Positions 25,428 to 34,153 of a stretch of DNA of 64,000 nt are shown here, one piece after another. Both the position numbers and the translations under genes were made by a program. The first letter of the stretch is position 1; the number at the start of each line of letters is the position of its first letter. The DNA lies in assembly GCF_900188145.1 (NCBI RefSeq), contig NZ_FZOJ01000019.1, forward strand, positions 25,495 to 89,494. Direction: 5' to 3'. The notes under the pieces are model-generated. The model was not told the origin of the DNA. It saw only the letters and a program-made list of their open reading frames with translations, and ran no database searches. The stretch comes from Anaerovirgula multivorans (GTDB taxonomy: Bacteria; Bacillota; Clostridia; Peptostreptococcales; Natronincolaceae).

Positions 25428-26684
25428 ATGGAAATCAATGAATTCATTACGGCTATTGACACCATTTGGGTATTGGTGGCTTCTGCTTTAGTATTTTTTA
25501 TGCAAGCTGGTTTTGCGATGGTGGAGACTGGTTTCACTAGATCAAAAAATGCCGGAAATATAATTATGAAAAATTTAATGGATTTTTGTATTGGCTCTTT
25601 AGTTTATTGGGTTATAGGCTTTAGTATTATGTTTGGAATTAGTAATAGTGGTATTATCGGAGATATCAGTTTTTTATCCGCAGCAACCTTTGAGCATTTA
25701 GATTTAACAATTCCTAAGGAAGCATTTCTTATTTTCCAAACAGTCTTTTGTGCAACTGCTGCTACTATCGTTTCTGGTGCAATGGCTGAAAGAACAAAGT
25801 TTAATGCTTATTTAGTTTATAGCTTTTTTATCAGTTTAATTATTTATCCTGTAGTAGGTCATTGGATTTGGGGTGGTGGCTGGTTAAGCGAATTAGGTTT
25901 TATGGACTTTGCAGGTTCAACAGTTGTACACTCTGTAGGAGGTTGGTCTGCTTTAATGGGTGCTTGGATTATCGGTCCTCGTATTGGTAAATATTCAAAA
26001 GATGGAAAGCCTACAGCAATTCCTGGGCATAGCTTAGTATTAGGTGCATTAGGTGTATTTATTCTTTGGCTAGGATGGTTTGGTTTTAATCCTGGCTCTA
26101 CCTTATCTGGAATGGATTCCGTCGGTATTTCTCATATCTTTGTAACAACTAACCTTGCAGCAGCAGCCTCTACCTTTGTTACAATGGCCATTACTTGGAT
26201 ACGATATGGTAAGCCAGATGTTAGTATGACGTTAAATGGTTCTTTAGCTGGATTGGTTGGTATAACCGCTGGAACAGATGTGGTTAGTCCAGTGGGTGCA
26301 GTAGCAATAGGTATCATTGCAGGAATTGTAGTAATATATGGCATAGAATTTATCGATAGGGTATTGAAAATAGATGATCCTGTAGGCGCCATCGGAGTAC
26401 ATGGTCTTTGTGGAGCTGTTGGTACGATTGCTGTTGGTGTCTTTGCTGTAGATGGAGGTTTGCTCTATGGAGGTGGTTTAGACTTATTGTTGGTTCAAGC
26501 ATTAGGCGTGTTTGTAGTAGCCTTATGGACTCTCACTACCACCTTTGTAGTATTTAAATCCATTGACAAAACCATTGGTCTTCGTGTTCCACAAGAGGAA
26601 GAATTAAAAGGCTTAGACATTGAAGAGCATGGTATTGAAAGCTACGCTGATTTTCAGATCAAGGGTGTTACTGCAACAAATTAG
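25428..26684 (+). CDS. amt: Ammonium transporter
   Basis: 418 residues from the ATG of MEINEF, behind AAGGGAGG; a longer frame overlapping glnK is rejected. Eleven membrane segments are expected. Family marks: FFMQAGFAMVETGFTRSKN, GAMAERTKFNAY, the twin pore histidines in STVVHSVGGWSAL and AIGVHGLCGAVGT, and LGWFGFNPGSTL. The C-terminal tail GLDIEEHGIESY is the P-II contact. Imports ammonium and is probably gated by the P-II protein encoded just upstream; both are behind the same leader terminator. Confidence 0.96.
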   Translation: MEINEFITAIDTIWVLVASALVFFMQAGFAMVETGFTRSKNAGNIIMKNLMDFCIGSLVYWVIGFSIMFGISNSGIIGDISFLSAATFEHLDLTIPKEAFLIFQTVFCATAATIVSGAMAERTKFNAYLVYSFFISLIIYPVVGHWIWGGGWLSELGFMDFAGSTVVHSVGGWSALMGAWIIGPRIGKYSKDGKPTAIPGHSLVLGALGVFILWLGWFGFNPGSTLSGMDSVGISHIFVTTNLAAAASTFVTMAITWIRYGKPDVSMTLNGSLAGLVGITAGTDVVSPVGAVAIGIIAGIVVIYGIEFIDRVLKIDDPVGAIGVHGLCGAVGTIAVGVFAVDGGLLYGGGLDLLLVQALGVFVVALWTLTTTFVVFKSIDKTIGLRVPQEEELKGLDIEEHGIESYADFQIKGVTATN

Positions 26685-26720
26685 ATATCACTACATTTTT
26701 CCCTTTAATTTATTTTTCTC

Positions 26721-26755
26721 GGATGTTACTTTACTAGGTAACATCCCTTTTTTTC
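26721..26755 (+). terminator. Terminator of glnK-amt
   Basis: GATGTTAC-TTTACTAG-GTAACATC followed by CCTTTTTTTC, 37 bases after the amt stop. Confidence 0.88.
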
Positions 26756-26828
26756 ACTATTCAAGGGCTTACCCATTTGGAAATCTATCATCTGTAAATG
26801 ATTTATGAATATATGCAATTTTTGAAAC

Positions 26829-26888
26829 AAAAAACCTCTTAAAGTAATGATAAATCTTAAAAAGTCTTTATCCTTATACTTTAAGAGG
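26829..26888 (-). terminator. Terminator of the Usp gene
   Basis: CCTCTTAAAGTA (26835-26846) with TACTTTAAGAGG (26877-26888), a 12-bp perfect stem, followed on the minus strand by TTTTTTG. It lies 21 bases beyond the Usp stop. Confidence 0.85.
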
Positions 26889-26909
26889 AGCTAAATTCCT
26901 GCACCTATC

Positions 26910-27299
26910 TTAGTCAGTAGCAAGCACTTTTATATCAATGCTATTACCTATTTTTTTACTTAATTTGGCGATGACATTATTATCAGCAGATTTTTCTCTA
27001 GATTCCCCCAGTACGATTGTTCTTATAGCATGTTTTTCACAGAAATCAATGATGGTCTTCACAACTTCAGAAGATCTTAAGACCGTCATATGTGCCCCAA
27101 CTTCTTTTGAGATATCAAATAAATAATCTAATGCTTCCCCTTCTTTGGAATTTCCTAATATATTCCATCCAATAGGTGCTACATGCACTACAAAAATATT
27201 TCCACCTTGTTTTTCTTGAATTTGAACACCAGTTTTTATCAATCTTGCACAGGTTTTTTGTTGGGTAACACAGATCATCGTATTTTCTTTTAACTGCAT
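26910..27299 (-). CDS. Universal stress (UspA-like) protein resembling the KdpD Usp domain
   Basis: 129 residues, one Usp alpha/beta domain: MICVTQQKTCARLIKTG at the N-terminus, GGNIFVVHVAP, and a C-terminal nucleotide-type stretch IRTIVLGESREKSADNN. The N-terminus and the VLGES-R motif are closer to the Usp domain embedded in KdpD sensor kinases than to free UspA, so it may be a stand-alone KdpD-type ligand sensor. AGAAAGGGG precedes the ATG. No kdp genes are nearby. Ligand unknown. Confidence 0.75.
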   Translation of the reverse strand: MQLKENTMICVTQQKTCARLIKTGVQIQEKQGGNIFVVHVAPIGWNILGNSKEGEALDYLFDISKEVGAHMTVLRSSEVVKTIIDFCEKHAIRTIVLGESREKSADNNVIAKLSKKIGNSIDIKVLATD

Positions 27300-27478
27300 A
27301 TCTGTACCCCTTTCTAATATGTTTCTATGAATATTTGTGGTATTTTATGGATATATAAATATCCTTCTACTAATTCTTTAGGACAAATAAGGTTATAGTT
27401 CATTAAAACTAATATCATCTCCCATAAATCATCAAGAATTAATTCCTATTCTATTATACTACATATCATGATTAAAAT
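27300..27478. other. Upstream region of the Usp gene
   Basis: AT-rich spacer running up to a family C element; no clear promoter or structure seen. Confidence 0.3.
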
Positions 27479-27607
27479 AAAATGAGACTTAATTCAGAGG
27501 GAGTTTTTACTCCCTCTGAATTGTAGCCGAATTTACTTCGAGGATGTAGTGCTTGATCTCCCGCTTGGAGAAGCGGGAGTCTTAGCAATACACCGAAGGA
27601 TAAATTT
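27479..27607 (+). repeat. Family C dispersed element, copy C3 (best preserved)
   Basis: AAAATGAGACTTAA, then the perfect hairpin TTCAGAGGGAGT-TTTT-ACTCCCTCTGAA, then TTGTAGCCGAATTTACTTCGAGG and a second hairpin ATCTCCCGCTT-GGAG-AAGCGGGAGT nested in longer imperfect pairing (TGTAGTGCTTG with CTTAGCAATACA), ending CCGAAGGATAAATTT. Two-thirds of it is paired. It may derive from the end of an IS200/IS605-type element; no transposase is present. Confidence 0.8.
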
Positions 27608-27656
27608 AAGTTGAAAGTAAATCTCTAAAGTTTTTAATTTTATTTATCCAAATAAT

Positions 27657-27691
27657 AAAAATCCTGTAACCCTTAGGTCACAGGATTTTTT
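27657..27691 (-). terminator. Terminator of the LysM gene
   Basis: AATCCTGTAACC-CTTA-GGTCACAGGATT (one mismatch), flanked by T-runs on both strands and abutting the LysM stop codon. Confidence 0.85.
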
Positions 27692-28510
27692 CTATCTAGG
27701 AGTAACTAATCTTCCTCGTAATAATACAGGTCCCGTTGGTTTTTTAACAGATATAACTGCTTCTGCGGTAACGATGACTTCATCATAGGATACGAAGGTA
27801 CCTTTTGTTTTTCCATATCCAGCCATGATTCCTGGTAATCCGCAATCCTTTAAATCTACCCTAAAGTAGGTATCAGCATCTCTATCTACTACCCAAGCAT
27901 AATAACAAACTAGTTTAGAATCAATTTTTGCTGGTTCAGGTAATCCAAAGGTACTAATCCAAACAGTTGGGTCAGGTATGTTAACGAAGGCCGTTCCCCC
28001 TAATACCCCTTTTCGTTCTGGTCTCAATTCAACTTTAACAATTCCGACTGGAAGTGGTATATCCGGTACTGGCACACAGATTTTTTGACCTACATCTATA
28101 ACATTAGGATCTGGAATTTGTGGATTTGCTCGAATAAGTCTTTCTAGAGTCACCCCAAATCTTCTAGCTATATTGAACATAGTATCTCCCCGTTGCACAA
28201 TGTATATTGTGCCGTCAGGACAAAATACATCCGGTGGAGTTGGTGGTATTACTATTCGAGGTATACATATTCTTTGGCCCACATAGATAACATTTGGATT
28301 AGGGATTTGTGGATTTGCTCTAATCAACTCCGTTAAATCTATCCCATAACGATTTGCTATTCTGAACATTGTATCCCCTGGTTGAATCGTATATATCGTT
28401 CCTCCTGGACAGGCAGGTGGATCTGGAACTGGCACTGGCATTGGCATTGGTGTCACTTGTTGATTCATCATAGGTGACATATAGTTAGGTATTTCATAGT
28501 TATGATACAT
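27692..28510 (-). CDS. Protein with two LysM domains and an unassigned C-terminal domain
   Basis: 272 residues from the ATG of MYHNYEI, 6 bases after AAAGGAGG; the frame extends further upstream without a ribosome-binding site. After a Met/Pro/Gln-rich N-terminus come two LysM repeats (about 36-82 and 90-137), each with YTIQPGDTMFRIA or YIVQRGDTMFNIA and ANPQIP-PNVI-VGQ-IC-P. LysM binds peptidoglycan glycans. The C-terminal 110 residues (from VKVELRPERKG) look all-beta and I do not recognise them. There is no signal peptide, which suits a spore coat or forespore protein of the SafA/SpoVID type, but this is inference. Confidence 0.8.
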   Translation of the reverse strand: MYHNYEIPNYMSPMMNQQVTPMPMPVPVPDPPACPGGTIYTIQPGDTMFRIANRYGIDLTELIRANPQIPNPNVIYVGQRICIPRIVIPPTPPDVFCPDGTIYIVQRGDTMFNIARRFGVTLERLIRANPQIPDPNVIDVGQKICVPVPDIPLPVGIVKVELRPERKGVLGGTAFVNIPDPTVWISTFGLPEPAKIDSKLVCYYAWVVDRDADTYFRVDLKDCGLPGIMAGYGKTKGTFVSYDEVIVTAEAVISVKKPTGPVLLRGRLVTPR

Positions 28511-28594
28511 CATTATCCTCCTTTTAATTTTCTCATTACCATTATATGCCACTGATTTTTTTTTGTTAAACATTGATCATAATAATTTCACAAT

Positions 28595-28633
28595 AAAAAA
28601 AACAGCGAATTTCTAAGTTTTCGCTGTTTTTTT
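28595..28633 (-). terminator. Terminator after the DUF378 gene
   Basis: AAAAAACAGCGAA with TTCGCTGTTTTTTT, 12-base loop; symmetrical, directly beyond the DUF378 stop. Confidence 0.88.
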
Positions 28634-28634
28634 A

Positions 28635-28823
28635 TTACCGTCTCAGTATTAACATGATTAGCGTATAGATTCCTGAAAACCCCACTAAAGTATAAATAAT
28701 TCTGCTTACGAGAGATCCTTGCCCTCTAAACAGCTTTGCAATTAAGTCAAACTTGAATAGTCCCAGCAATCCCCAATTTATTGCCCCGATGATGATGAGT
28801 ATTAAAGCAATCCAGGTTAACAA
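28635..28823 (-). CDS. DUF378 small membrane protein
   Basis: 62 residues, two membrane helices: LTWIALILIIIGAINWGLLG and the segment from IIYTLVGFSGIYTLIMLI. The IGAINWGL-G-F-FD-I motif is typical of DUF378 (YuzA-like) proteins. It starts with TTG behind a strong GAGGAGGAGGGG site. Function unknown; transcribed alone. Confidence 0.85.
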   Translation of the reverse strand: MLTWIALILIIIGAINWGLLGLFKFDLIAKLFRGQGSLVSRIIYTLVGFSGIYTLIMLILRR

Positions 28824-28936
28824 AACAGCCCCTCCTCCTCTATATAATATCCTTATTGTATTAGTTACTTCATATATATGAGGCTAGACCTTTGGATATG
28901 CCATAAAACTTGCATCTTTCAACGATAAGGGGTTGT

Positions 28937-29878
28937 CTAATAACCTTTTTCTATGTCCACTTGATTGAACAATAGTTCTCCTTCAATATATCTTTTCATA
29001 TTTTCATAAATAATTCTAAACCTTCGTTCATTCCGCATTTCAGAAATCCAAGAATTGTGAGGTGTTAAGATGACATTTTCCATTGCCCACAAGGGACTAT
29101 CTTGAGGTAATGGCTCCTTTTCAAAAACGTCTAATGCTGCTGCCATTAGATTCCCTTGTTTCATGTGTTGAATAAGTGCCTCTTCATCCACAATACTTCC
29201 TCTAGATACATTGATAAGAACACCACTTTTTTTCATGCTTTTTAATCTTGTTTCATTGATGAGATGATGGGTTTCCTCCGTATAAGGTATTGTAAGGACA
29301 ACCACATCACACTGCTTTAACACTTCCTCTAACTCTCCAATAGGATAGCACTTATCAAAGTATTGTACTTTTGTTCCGTTAGTATTTACTCCGATAATAT
29401 GTGCCTCAAATCCTTGAAGTCTTTTAGCAGCCTCTGTAGCTATACTACCAGTACCGATAAACCCAATACGCTTTCTGTATAGTTCTAAAAGGCTTGTATC
29501 CATCTTCCACAGTTTCTGTCCTTGCTGTTCATAAAGTTTATAAGATTTTTTATAAATTTCTAAAATCTTTAAAACAATCCATTCTCCCATTGGAACACTG
29601 TATCCACCTTTGTTGTTAGTAAGCACTATGCCATTTTCTAGAACTACTTCTTTGGGAACTTGATCAATTCCTATACTAGATAATTGTATCCATTTTAATC
29701 TCTTCATTTTCCTTATATCTAAAGTGATAAATGGATTATAACATACTAATACTTCTACCTCCTCCATCTCTTGGTGATATACAATATCTTTCTCATTTTT
29801 TATGATAATATCATAGCCTAATTGACGAATGGATTCCATTTTATCTTTACCATAATCATAGGTGAATAGTATCTCCAT
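28937..29878 (-). CDS. NAD-dependent D-2-hydroxyacid dehydrogenase
   Basis: 313 residues. Substrate-binding N-terminal part (to about 100), then a Rossmann domain with RIGFIGTGSIATEAAKRL as the NAD loop. Catalytic residues are in INVSRGSIVDE (Arg), DVFEKEPLP (Glu) and LTPHNSW (His, with the usual trailing S). The family interconverts 2-hydroxy and 2-oxo acids. Substrate is not readable; it resembles the GhrA/phosphoglycerate dehydrogenase-like group. GGAGGAGTGATAAG precedes the ATG. Confidence 0.88.
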   Translation of the reverse strand: MEILFTYDYGKDKMESIRQLGYDIIIKNEKDIVYHQEMEEVEVLVCYNPFITLDIRKMKRLKWIQLSSIGIDQVPKEVVLENGIVLTNNKGGYSVPMGEWIVLKILEIYKKSYKLYEQQGQKLWKMDTSLLELYRKRIGFIGTGSIATEAAKRLQGFEAHIIGVNTNGTKVQYFDKCYPIGELEEVLKQCDVVVLTIPYTEETHHLINETRLKSMKKSGVLINVSRGSIVDEEALIQHMKQGNLMAAALDVFEKEPLPQDSPLWAMENVILTPHNSWISEMRNERRFRIIYENMKRYIEGELLFNQVDIEKGY

Positions 29879-30052
29879 CTTATCACTCCTCCTGTATATT
29901 TTCTTCTTACTATAAATACTACTTTCTTGTATAAAAATCCTCCTAAGAAAAAAACTTTGCTATCTATTCTGTACCCGAAAACAAAATTAATTATTTTCAT
30001 TTTAATTGTTTTTCTGTAAAATAATATAGATAGGCATGTAGAAAAGGAGAAT

Positions 30053-30541
30053 ATGAAAATGATTTATCGTGTTAAACAATTTTTTCAAGGACTTACAGCT
30101 AAATTATATGAAGAAGATCTACATTTCATTAATCAATATTTGACGTCTCAAGAACAAAATCTTTTTTTTCAGTTAAGAAAAAGTGAACAAAGACACAGTA
30201 TCAATGTGGCCTATGGTTGCAAAATTGATGCTCCAAACAACCTTGCTCTTATCAAAGCTGCTTTGCTACATGATGTAGGAAAAATAGGTAGCAACTTAAC
30301 TCTAATAAATAAAGCCTTTGTAGTACTATCCGATAAGATGAACCTAAAGCCATCTGTTATGCCATCTTTTTTAAAGGAGGCTATGTATTATAAAATTAAT
30401 CATGCAAAATTAGGATATGAACTACTTCTTAAACTAGGCTTACAGGAAAAAGTATTGGTATTAGTTAAAAATCACCATAAAGAAAATATTGCCAATGTGA
30501 AGGAAATGGAAATACTTCAGCATTATGATAATTTGTATTAA
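30053..30541 (+). CDS. HD-domain hydrolase
   Basis: 162 residues with one HD phosphohydrolase domain: RHSINVAYG (first His), the HD pair in AALLHDVGKIGSNL, and a later KNHHKENIA. The HD-family metal ligands are therefore present. AAAGGAGA precedes the ATG. Small single-domain members act on nucleotides or remain unassigned; no partner gene is adjacent. It is the only plus-strand gene in this stretch. Confidence 0.82.
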   Translation: MKMIYRVKQFFQGLTAKLYEEDLHFINQYLTSQEQNLFFQLRKSEQRHSINVAYGCKIDAPNNLALIKAALLHDVGKIGSNLTLINKAFVVLSDKMNLKPSVMPSFLKEAMYYKINHAKLGYELLLKLGLQEKVLVLVKNHHKENIANVKEMEILQHYDNLY

Positions 30542-30566
30542 TCTATAGATAACCAATTTTAAACCT

Positions 30567-30643
30567 TAATTTTTGATATACACGGTCTACGGTTTCGCCC
30601 AAAACCATGGGCTGCAAATGTAGCCCTTAGTATATCAAAATTT
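30567..30643 (+). repeat. Family A dispersed repeat, copy A2
   Basis: TTTTTGATATAC at the left and GTATATCAAAATTT at the right are terminal inverted repeats. The interior pairs CGGTTTCGCCC and GGGCTGCAAATG. It is joined to a family B module as in the copy at 63166-63291. Confidence 0.75.
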
Positions 30644-30652
30644 CACCTTGTA

Positions 30653-30694
30653 TAAGCGAATGACATGAAATCATAGATTTCAGTCATCTGCTTA
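30653..30694 (-). repeat. Family B hairpin module, copy B1
   Basis: Minus strand: TTAAGCAGATGACTGAAATC, loop TAT, GATTTCATGTCATTCGCTTA. One arm carries a base change relative to copy B2. Confidence 0.65.
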
Positions 30695-30744
30695 AGTTCT
30701 GTAGTTGGTTAATAGTACTTTAAAATATACGACCAGATTAAACA

Positions 30745-30791
30745 AATCAAGTAGGAGGTAGATAATTATTTTATCTACCTCCTACTTGATT
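30745..30791 (-). terminator. Long inverted repeat terminator after the malate carrier gene
   Basis: AATCAAGTAGGAGGTAGATAA and its exact complement are separated by only a few bases; a stem of about 20 bp followed by TTTGTTTAAT on the minus strand, 37 bases beyond the stop. Confidence 0.85.
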
Positions 30792-30827
30792 ATCATATCA
30801 TTTTATATTTAAAGGGTGATATGTCTA

Positions 30828-32141
30828 TTATATAAAGATTTTCAATAGTGTACTTGCCAATATTAGCATAAAAGCTCCACCGATACGAGAGGATATTTGA
30901 GCAAAGGGCATAAGCTTCATACGATCAGCGGCTGATAATACTGCTACGTCCCCAGTACCTCCCATGTTTGCCATACATAGTCCTGCTGTAATAGAGGCTT
31001 CGATAGGATAAAAACCTACAAATTTACCTACAATACCTGATCCTACCACACCACCTATTATGGTTACAGCTACTAATAACACGTATTGAATAGTAAAAGC
31101 ATCAATAACCTGTTGGAGGTTTGTAAAGGCTACACCTATACCAACCAATAGTACACCAGTTAAGTTGGTCATAACAAACTGAAACCATTGAAAAGCTCCT
31201 GTTTCATACTCTCTAGGTAGGATATTCAAAGCTTTTACTATCGCAACTGAGATGATCATCCATGCATAGGAATGTACCTGTGGGAAAAACTTTCCAATAA
31301 TACTTCCTAATACAAAGAAGGATACCGCTAACAATAATCCTCTTCCCATCATGGCAAGATCAATAGTTGCTTTTTTTTCTTTTTCCTTTGTTTCTTCCTT
31401 AACTTGAGCCTGGTTTTCTTTAAGTTCCATTAATTCACCATTACCAGTTAAATATGGTTTTGCTTTTCCAAGTCTATCTAATAAGCCTGCTACAACGATG
31501 GCAACAGCGTTCCCCAATGCTACAGCTGGTACCATAACAGAAATCATTTCCCCAGGATCTACCCCTAGACTAGAACCAAATATTTGAGACAATGGTACTG
31601 CACCTGCACCCATACCACCACCCATAATGGGTACGCCAATATATAGAATAGCTTCTTTTGCTCCATAGCCAATTACAGCTCCTACTACTCCTACTAGACC
31701 TAATGCTGCAACAACACCCCCTAAAATTGCTGGTAAATATCTGATGGAAGCTTTAATTAAAAGTTCTCTATTCATTCCTAAAATACTACCGGTAATTAGT
31801 GCAGCAATATAAAAATCTAAGAATCCTTCTCCTTTCATAAAGTTGGACATAATCTCCACAGAGGTTTCTGGTAAGAAATTATAGGTTACTAGTGCCGCTG
31901 AACCAAAAATAATTACAATGGGACCTCCACCTAAATAATTCTTTACAATAGGTAGATGACTTCCTATTTCATTTAGTATTGCTCCTATCACCATCATTAA
32001 TGCAAAGGCACCTATCATTCCCTTAGGTAGTACTTCCATATAGGTTGCTATTAAGACTACTGCTGTTACGATCCCAAAAAGTGGTAAAGACATACCCATA
32101 ATCCTATAGCTCTGCTTTTCCTGTAATGTTACAGTTGACAT
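30828..32141 (-). CDS. 2-hydroxycarboxylate:sodium symporter (2HCT family, malate/citrate carrier)
   Basis: 437 residues, about eleven membrane segments plus two re-entrant loops with the family's GGxG motifs: PIMGGGMGAGAVPLS and ANMGGTGDVAVLSAADRM. The cytoplasmic loop near residues 225-255 is charged (KENQAQVKEETKEKEKK). 2HCT carriers (MaeN, CitS, MleP) import malate, citrate or lactate with sodium or by exchange. The gene follows a malic enzyme by 22 bases behind a CitA/CitB-type system, so malate is the likely substrate. GGGGGG precedes the ATG. Confidence 0.93.
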   Translation of the reverse strand: MSTVTLQEKQSYRIMGMSLPLFGIVTAVVLIATYMEVLPKGMIGAFALMMVIGAILNEIGSHLPIVKNYLGGGPIVIIFGSAALVTYNFLPETSVEIMSNFMKGEGFLDFYIAALITGSILGMNRELLIKASIRYLPAILGGVVAALGLVGVVGAVIGYGAKEAILYIGVPIMGGGMGAGAVPLSQIFGSSLGVDPGEMISVMVPAVALGNAVAIVVAGLLDRLGKAKPYLTGNGELMELKENQAQVKEETKEKEKKATIDLAMMGRGLLLAVSFFVLGSIIGKFFPQVHSYAWMIISVAIVKALNILPREYETGAFQWFQFVMTNLTGVLLVGIGVAFTNLQQVIDAFTIQYVLLVAVTIIGGVVGSGIVGKFVGFYPIEASITAGLCMANMGGTGDVAVLSAADRMKLMPFAQISSRIGGAFMLILASTLLKIFI

Positions 32142-32163
32142 TTCTTTCTTCCCCCCTATCTTT

Positions 32164-33336
32164 TTATTTTTTTGCTAAGCCAGTTTTCTTAGCAGCCTCT
32201 CCAACCGCTTCTGCTACCTTTTCTACTACTTTTTTATCAAAAGCATCTGGCATAACGTAATCAGGCTTAAGCTCTTTTTCATCAATAATACTTGCAATTG
32301 CATAGGCTGCTGCTAGCTTCATTGCTTCATTAATATCCCTAGCTCTAACATCTAATGCTCCTCTAAAAATTCCTGGGAAGGCTAATACATTGTTCACTTG
32401 ATTTGGAAAATCCGAACGACCAGAGCCCACTACCTTTGCTCCTGCCTTTAATGCTAAATCCGGCATGATTTCTGGTACTGGATTGGCCATAGCAAATATA
32501 ATGGCATCTTGATTCATAACCTTTACCATTTCTTCTGTAACAACATTGGCGGCAGATACTCCAATAAATACATCTGCACCTGTCATGGCATCCATAAGAC
32601 TGCCTTTCTTCTGATTTTTATTTGTTATTTGCGCCATTTTCTCTTTACTGCTATCGTTTTCAGCCGATCCAGAATAAAGAATTCCTCTTCTATCACATAT
32701 TAAAATGTCCTTTGGATTCATATTCAGTAGCATTTTTGCAATTGCCACCCCTGCAGAACCAGCACCATTGACAACGATAGTTGTATCTTCAATCTTTTTG
32801 TTTACTACTTTCAAAGCATTAATTAGTCCTGCTATTACCACAATAGCTGTACCATGTTGATCATCGTGGAATACAGGAATATCCAATTCTTCCTTCAATC
32901 TCTTTTCAATTTCAAAACATCTGGGAGCTCCAATATCTTCAAGATTGATTCCTCCAAAGGTTGGGGCCAGTAGCTTTACAGTTCTTACAATTTCATCTAC
33001 ATCCTTTGTATCAAGACAGATAGGAAAAGCATCCACATTTGCAAATTCTTTAAATAAAATTGCCTTTCCCTCCATAACAGGCATTGCCGCTTCTGGTCCA
33101 ATATCTCCTAAACCTAAAACTGCAGTACCATCAGTAACCACTGCCACTAAATTTCCTTTAGAGGTATATTTGTAAACGTTTTCCTTTTCTTGGTGGATTT
33201 TCCTACAGGGTTCAGCTACACCTGGTGTATAGGCTAAACTTAGATCTTCTCGATTTTTCACTGGGATCTTTGATGCTGTGTAGATTTTCCCTTTATACTC
33301 TTCATGCAAATTTAAACTTTCTTTTCCTAAATCCAT
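32164..33336 (-). CDS. Malic enzyme (oxaloacetate-decarboxylating), copy 1
   Basis: Oxidatively decarboxylates malate to pyruvate and CO2 with NAD(P). 390 residues, the short bacterial form, from the ATG of MDLGKES behind AAGGAGG; a TTG two codons earlier is rejected. Visible are SLAYTPGVAEPC (with the catalytic Tyr), TDGTAVLGLGDIGPEAAMPVMEGK, the metal site GINLEDIGAPRCFEIE and FHDDQHGTAIV, and the nucleotide loop VVNGAGSAGVAIAKML. It is co-transcribed with the 2HCT carrier, forming a malate uptake-and-use unit. Confidence 0.95.
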   Translation of the reverse strand: MDLGKESLNLHEEYKGKIYTASKIPVKNREDLSLAYTPGVAEPCRKIHQEKENVYKYTSKGNLVAVVTDGTAVLGLGDIGPEAAMPVMEGKAILFKEFANVDAFPICLDTKDVDEIVRTVKLLAPTFGGINLEDIGAPRCFEIEKRLKEELDIPVFHDDQHGTAIVVIAGLINALKVVNKKIEDTTIVVNGAGSAGVAIAKMLLNMNPKDILICDRRGILYSGSAENDSSKEKMAQITNKNQKKGSLMDAMTGADVFIGVSAANVVTEEMVKVMNQDAIIFAMANPVPEIMPDLALKAGAKVVGSGRSDFPNQVNNVLAFPGIFRGALDVRARDINEAMKLAAAYAIASIIDEKELKPDYVMPDAFDKKVVEKVAEAVGEAAKKTGLAKK

Positions 33337-33390
33337 AAACAATCATCCTCCTTGATATCCTTTAAGTTATGTTCATGTTATAAAATTTTT

Positions 33391-33428
33391 TCAAAAAAGA
33401 AAACATTTAGAAACTTTTCTAAATGTTT
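33391..33428 (-). terminator. Terminator between the two-component genes and the malic enzyme operon
   Basis: 12-bp perfect inverted repeat AAACATTTAGAA-ACTT-TTCTAAATGTTT, followed on the minus strand by TCTTTTTTG. It separates malate sensing from malate use; a promoter for the latter must lie in the next 55 bases. Confidence 0.8.
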
Positions 33429-33478
33429 AGTAAATAAAAAATATAATGATATTTTTTTGACGATATTTTGCTTTCACT

Positions 33479-34153
33479 TTACTTTTTGTACTTATATAGG
33501 TGTTTAGGCCTACCTATAGAGCCATATTCAATTTCTAATATTAATTCTTCCAATGATACTAGATATTCAAGATATCTTCTTACCGTTACCCTTGAAACCT
33601 CCATTTTTTCTGCTACTTCTTCACTGGTAAGATACTTTTCTTCGTTATGTTTCATAAATCTTCGTATCCTCTCAAGTGTTTTTTTGTGAATTCCCTTCTG
33701 GTAATCTTTTTCTAGCAAATCAGCATTTTGTTTCATAATCTTGTCAATATCCTTTTGGAAAATAGTGTTTTTATGGTTTAGTAGCTGATGTCGTTCAATA
33801 TAGCTATCTAAGGTGCTTTTCAGCCGCTGGTACTCAAAGGGTTTAATAAGATAATCTACCGCACCCAATCTTAATACCTCATCAATATTTTCTGACTCCT
33901 TTGCAGCGGTTACTAAAATAACATCTGTTTTTATGGATCTCCTTCTGACTTCTTTTAATAAACTGATTCCATCCAATTTAGGCATGAATACATCTAAAAT
34001 GATTAAATCTACAGAGTGATTTTTTAAAAAATTTAGGGCTTCTTGTCCATTTCCTGCCATATATACTACTTTAAACCCTTTAACAGTCTCAACATACTTT
34101 TTATTTAACTGTGATACCATAGGATCATCTTCAACTATTAATACCTTTATCAC
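33479..34153 (-). CDS. CitB/DcuR-family response regulator
   Basis: 224 residues. Receiver domain with the phospho-acceptor Asp54 (LIILDVFMPKLDG) and YLIKPFEYQRL; C-terminal winged helix with YLTSEEVAEKMEVSRVTVRRYLEYL. Overlaps the kinase gene by 4 bases (ATGA). It resembles MalR of Bacillus, which activates malate transport and malic enzyme genes; here it lies directly upstream of both. Confidence 0.92.
   Translation of the reverse strand: MIKVLIVEDDPMVSQLNKKYVETVKGFKVVYMAGNGQEALNFLKNHSVDLIILDVFMPKLDGISLLKEVRRRSIKTDVILVTAAKESENIDEVLRLGAVDYLIKPFEYQRLKSTLDSYIERHQLLNHKNTIFQKDIDKIMKQNADLLEKDYQKGIHKKTLERIRRFMKHNEEKYLTSEEVAEKMEVSRVTVRRYLEYLVSLEELILEIEYGSIGRPKHLYKYKK

Noticed and set aside
29818..30000. 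Minus-strand ORF of 60 codons upstream of the D-2-hydroxyacid dehydrogenase
   Set aside because: Overlaps the true gene start in another frame, low-complexity composition and no ribosome-binding site.
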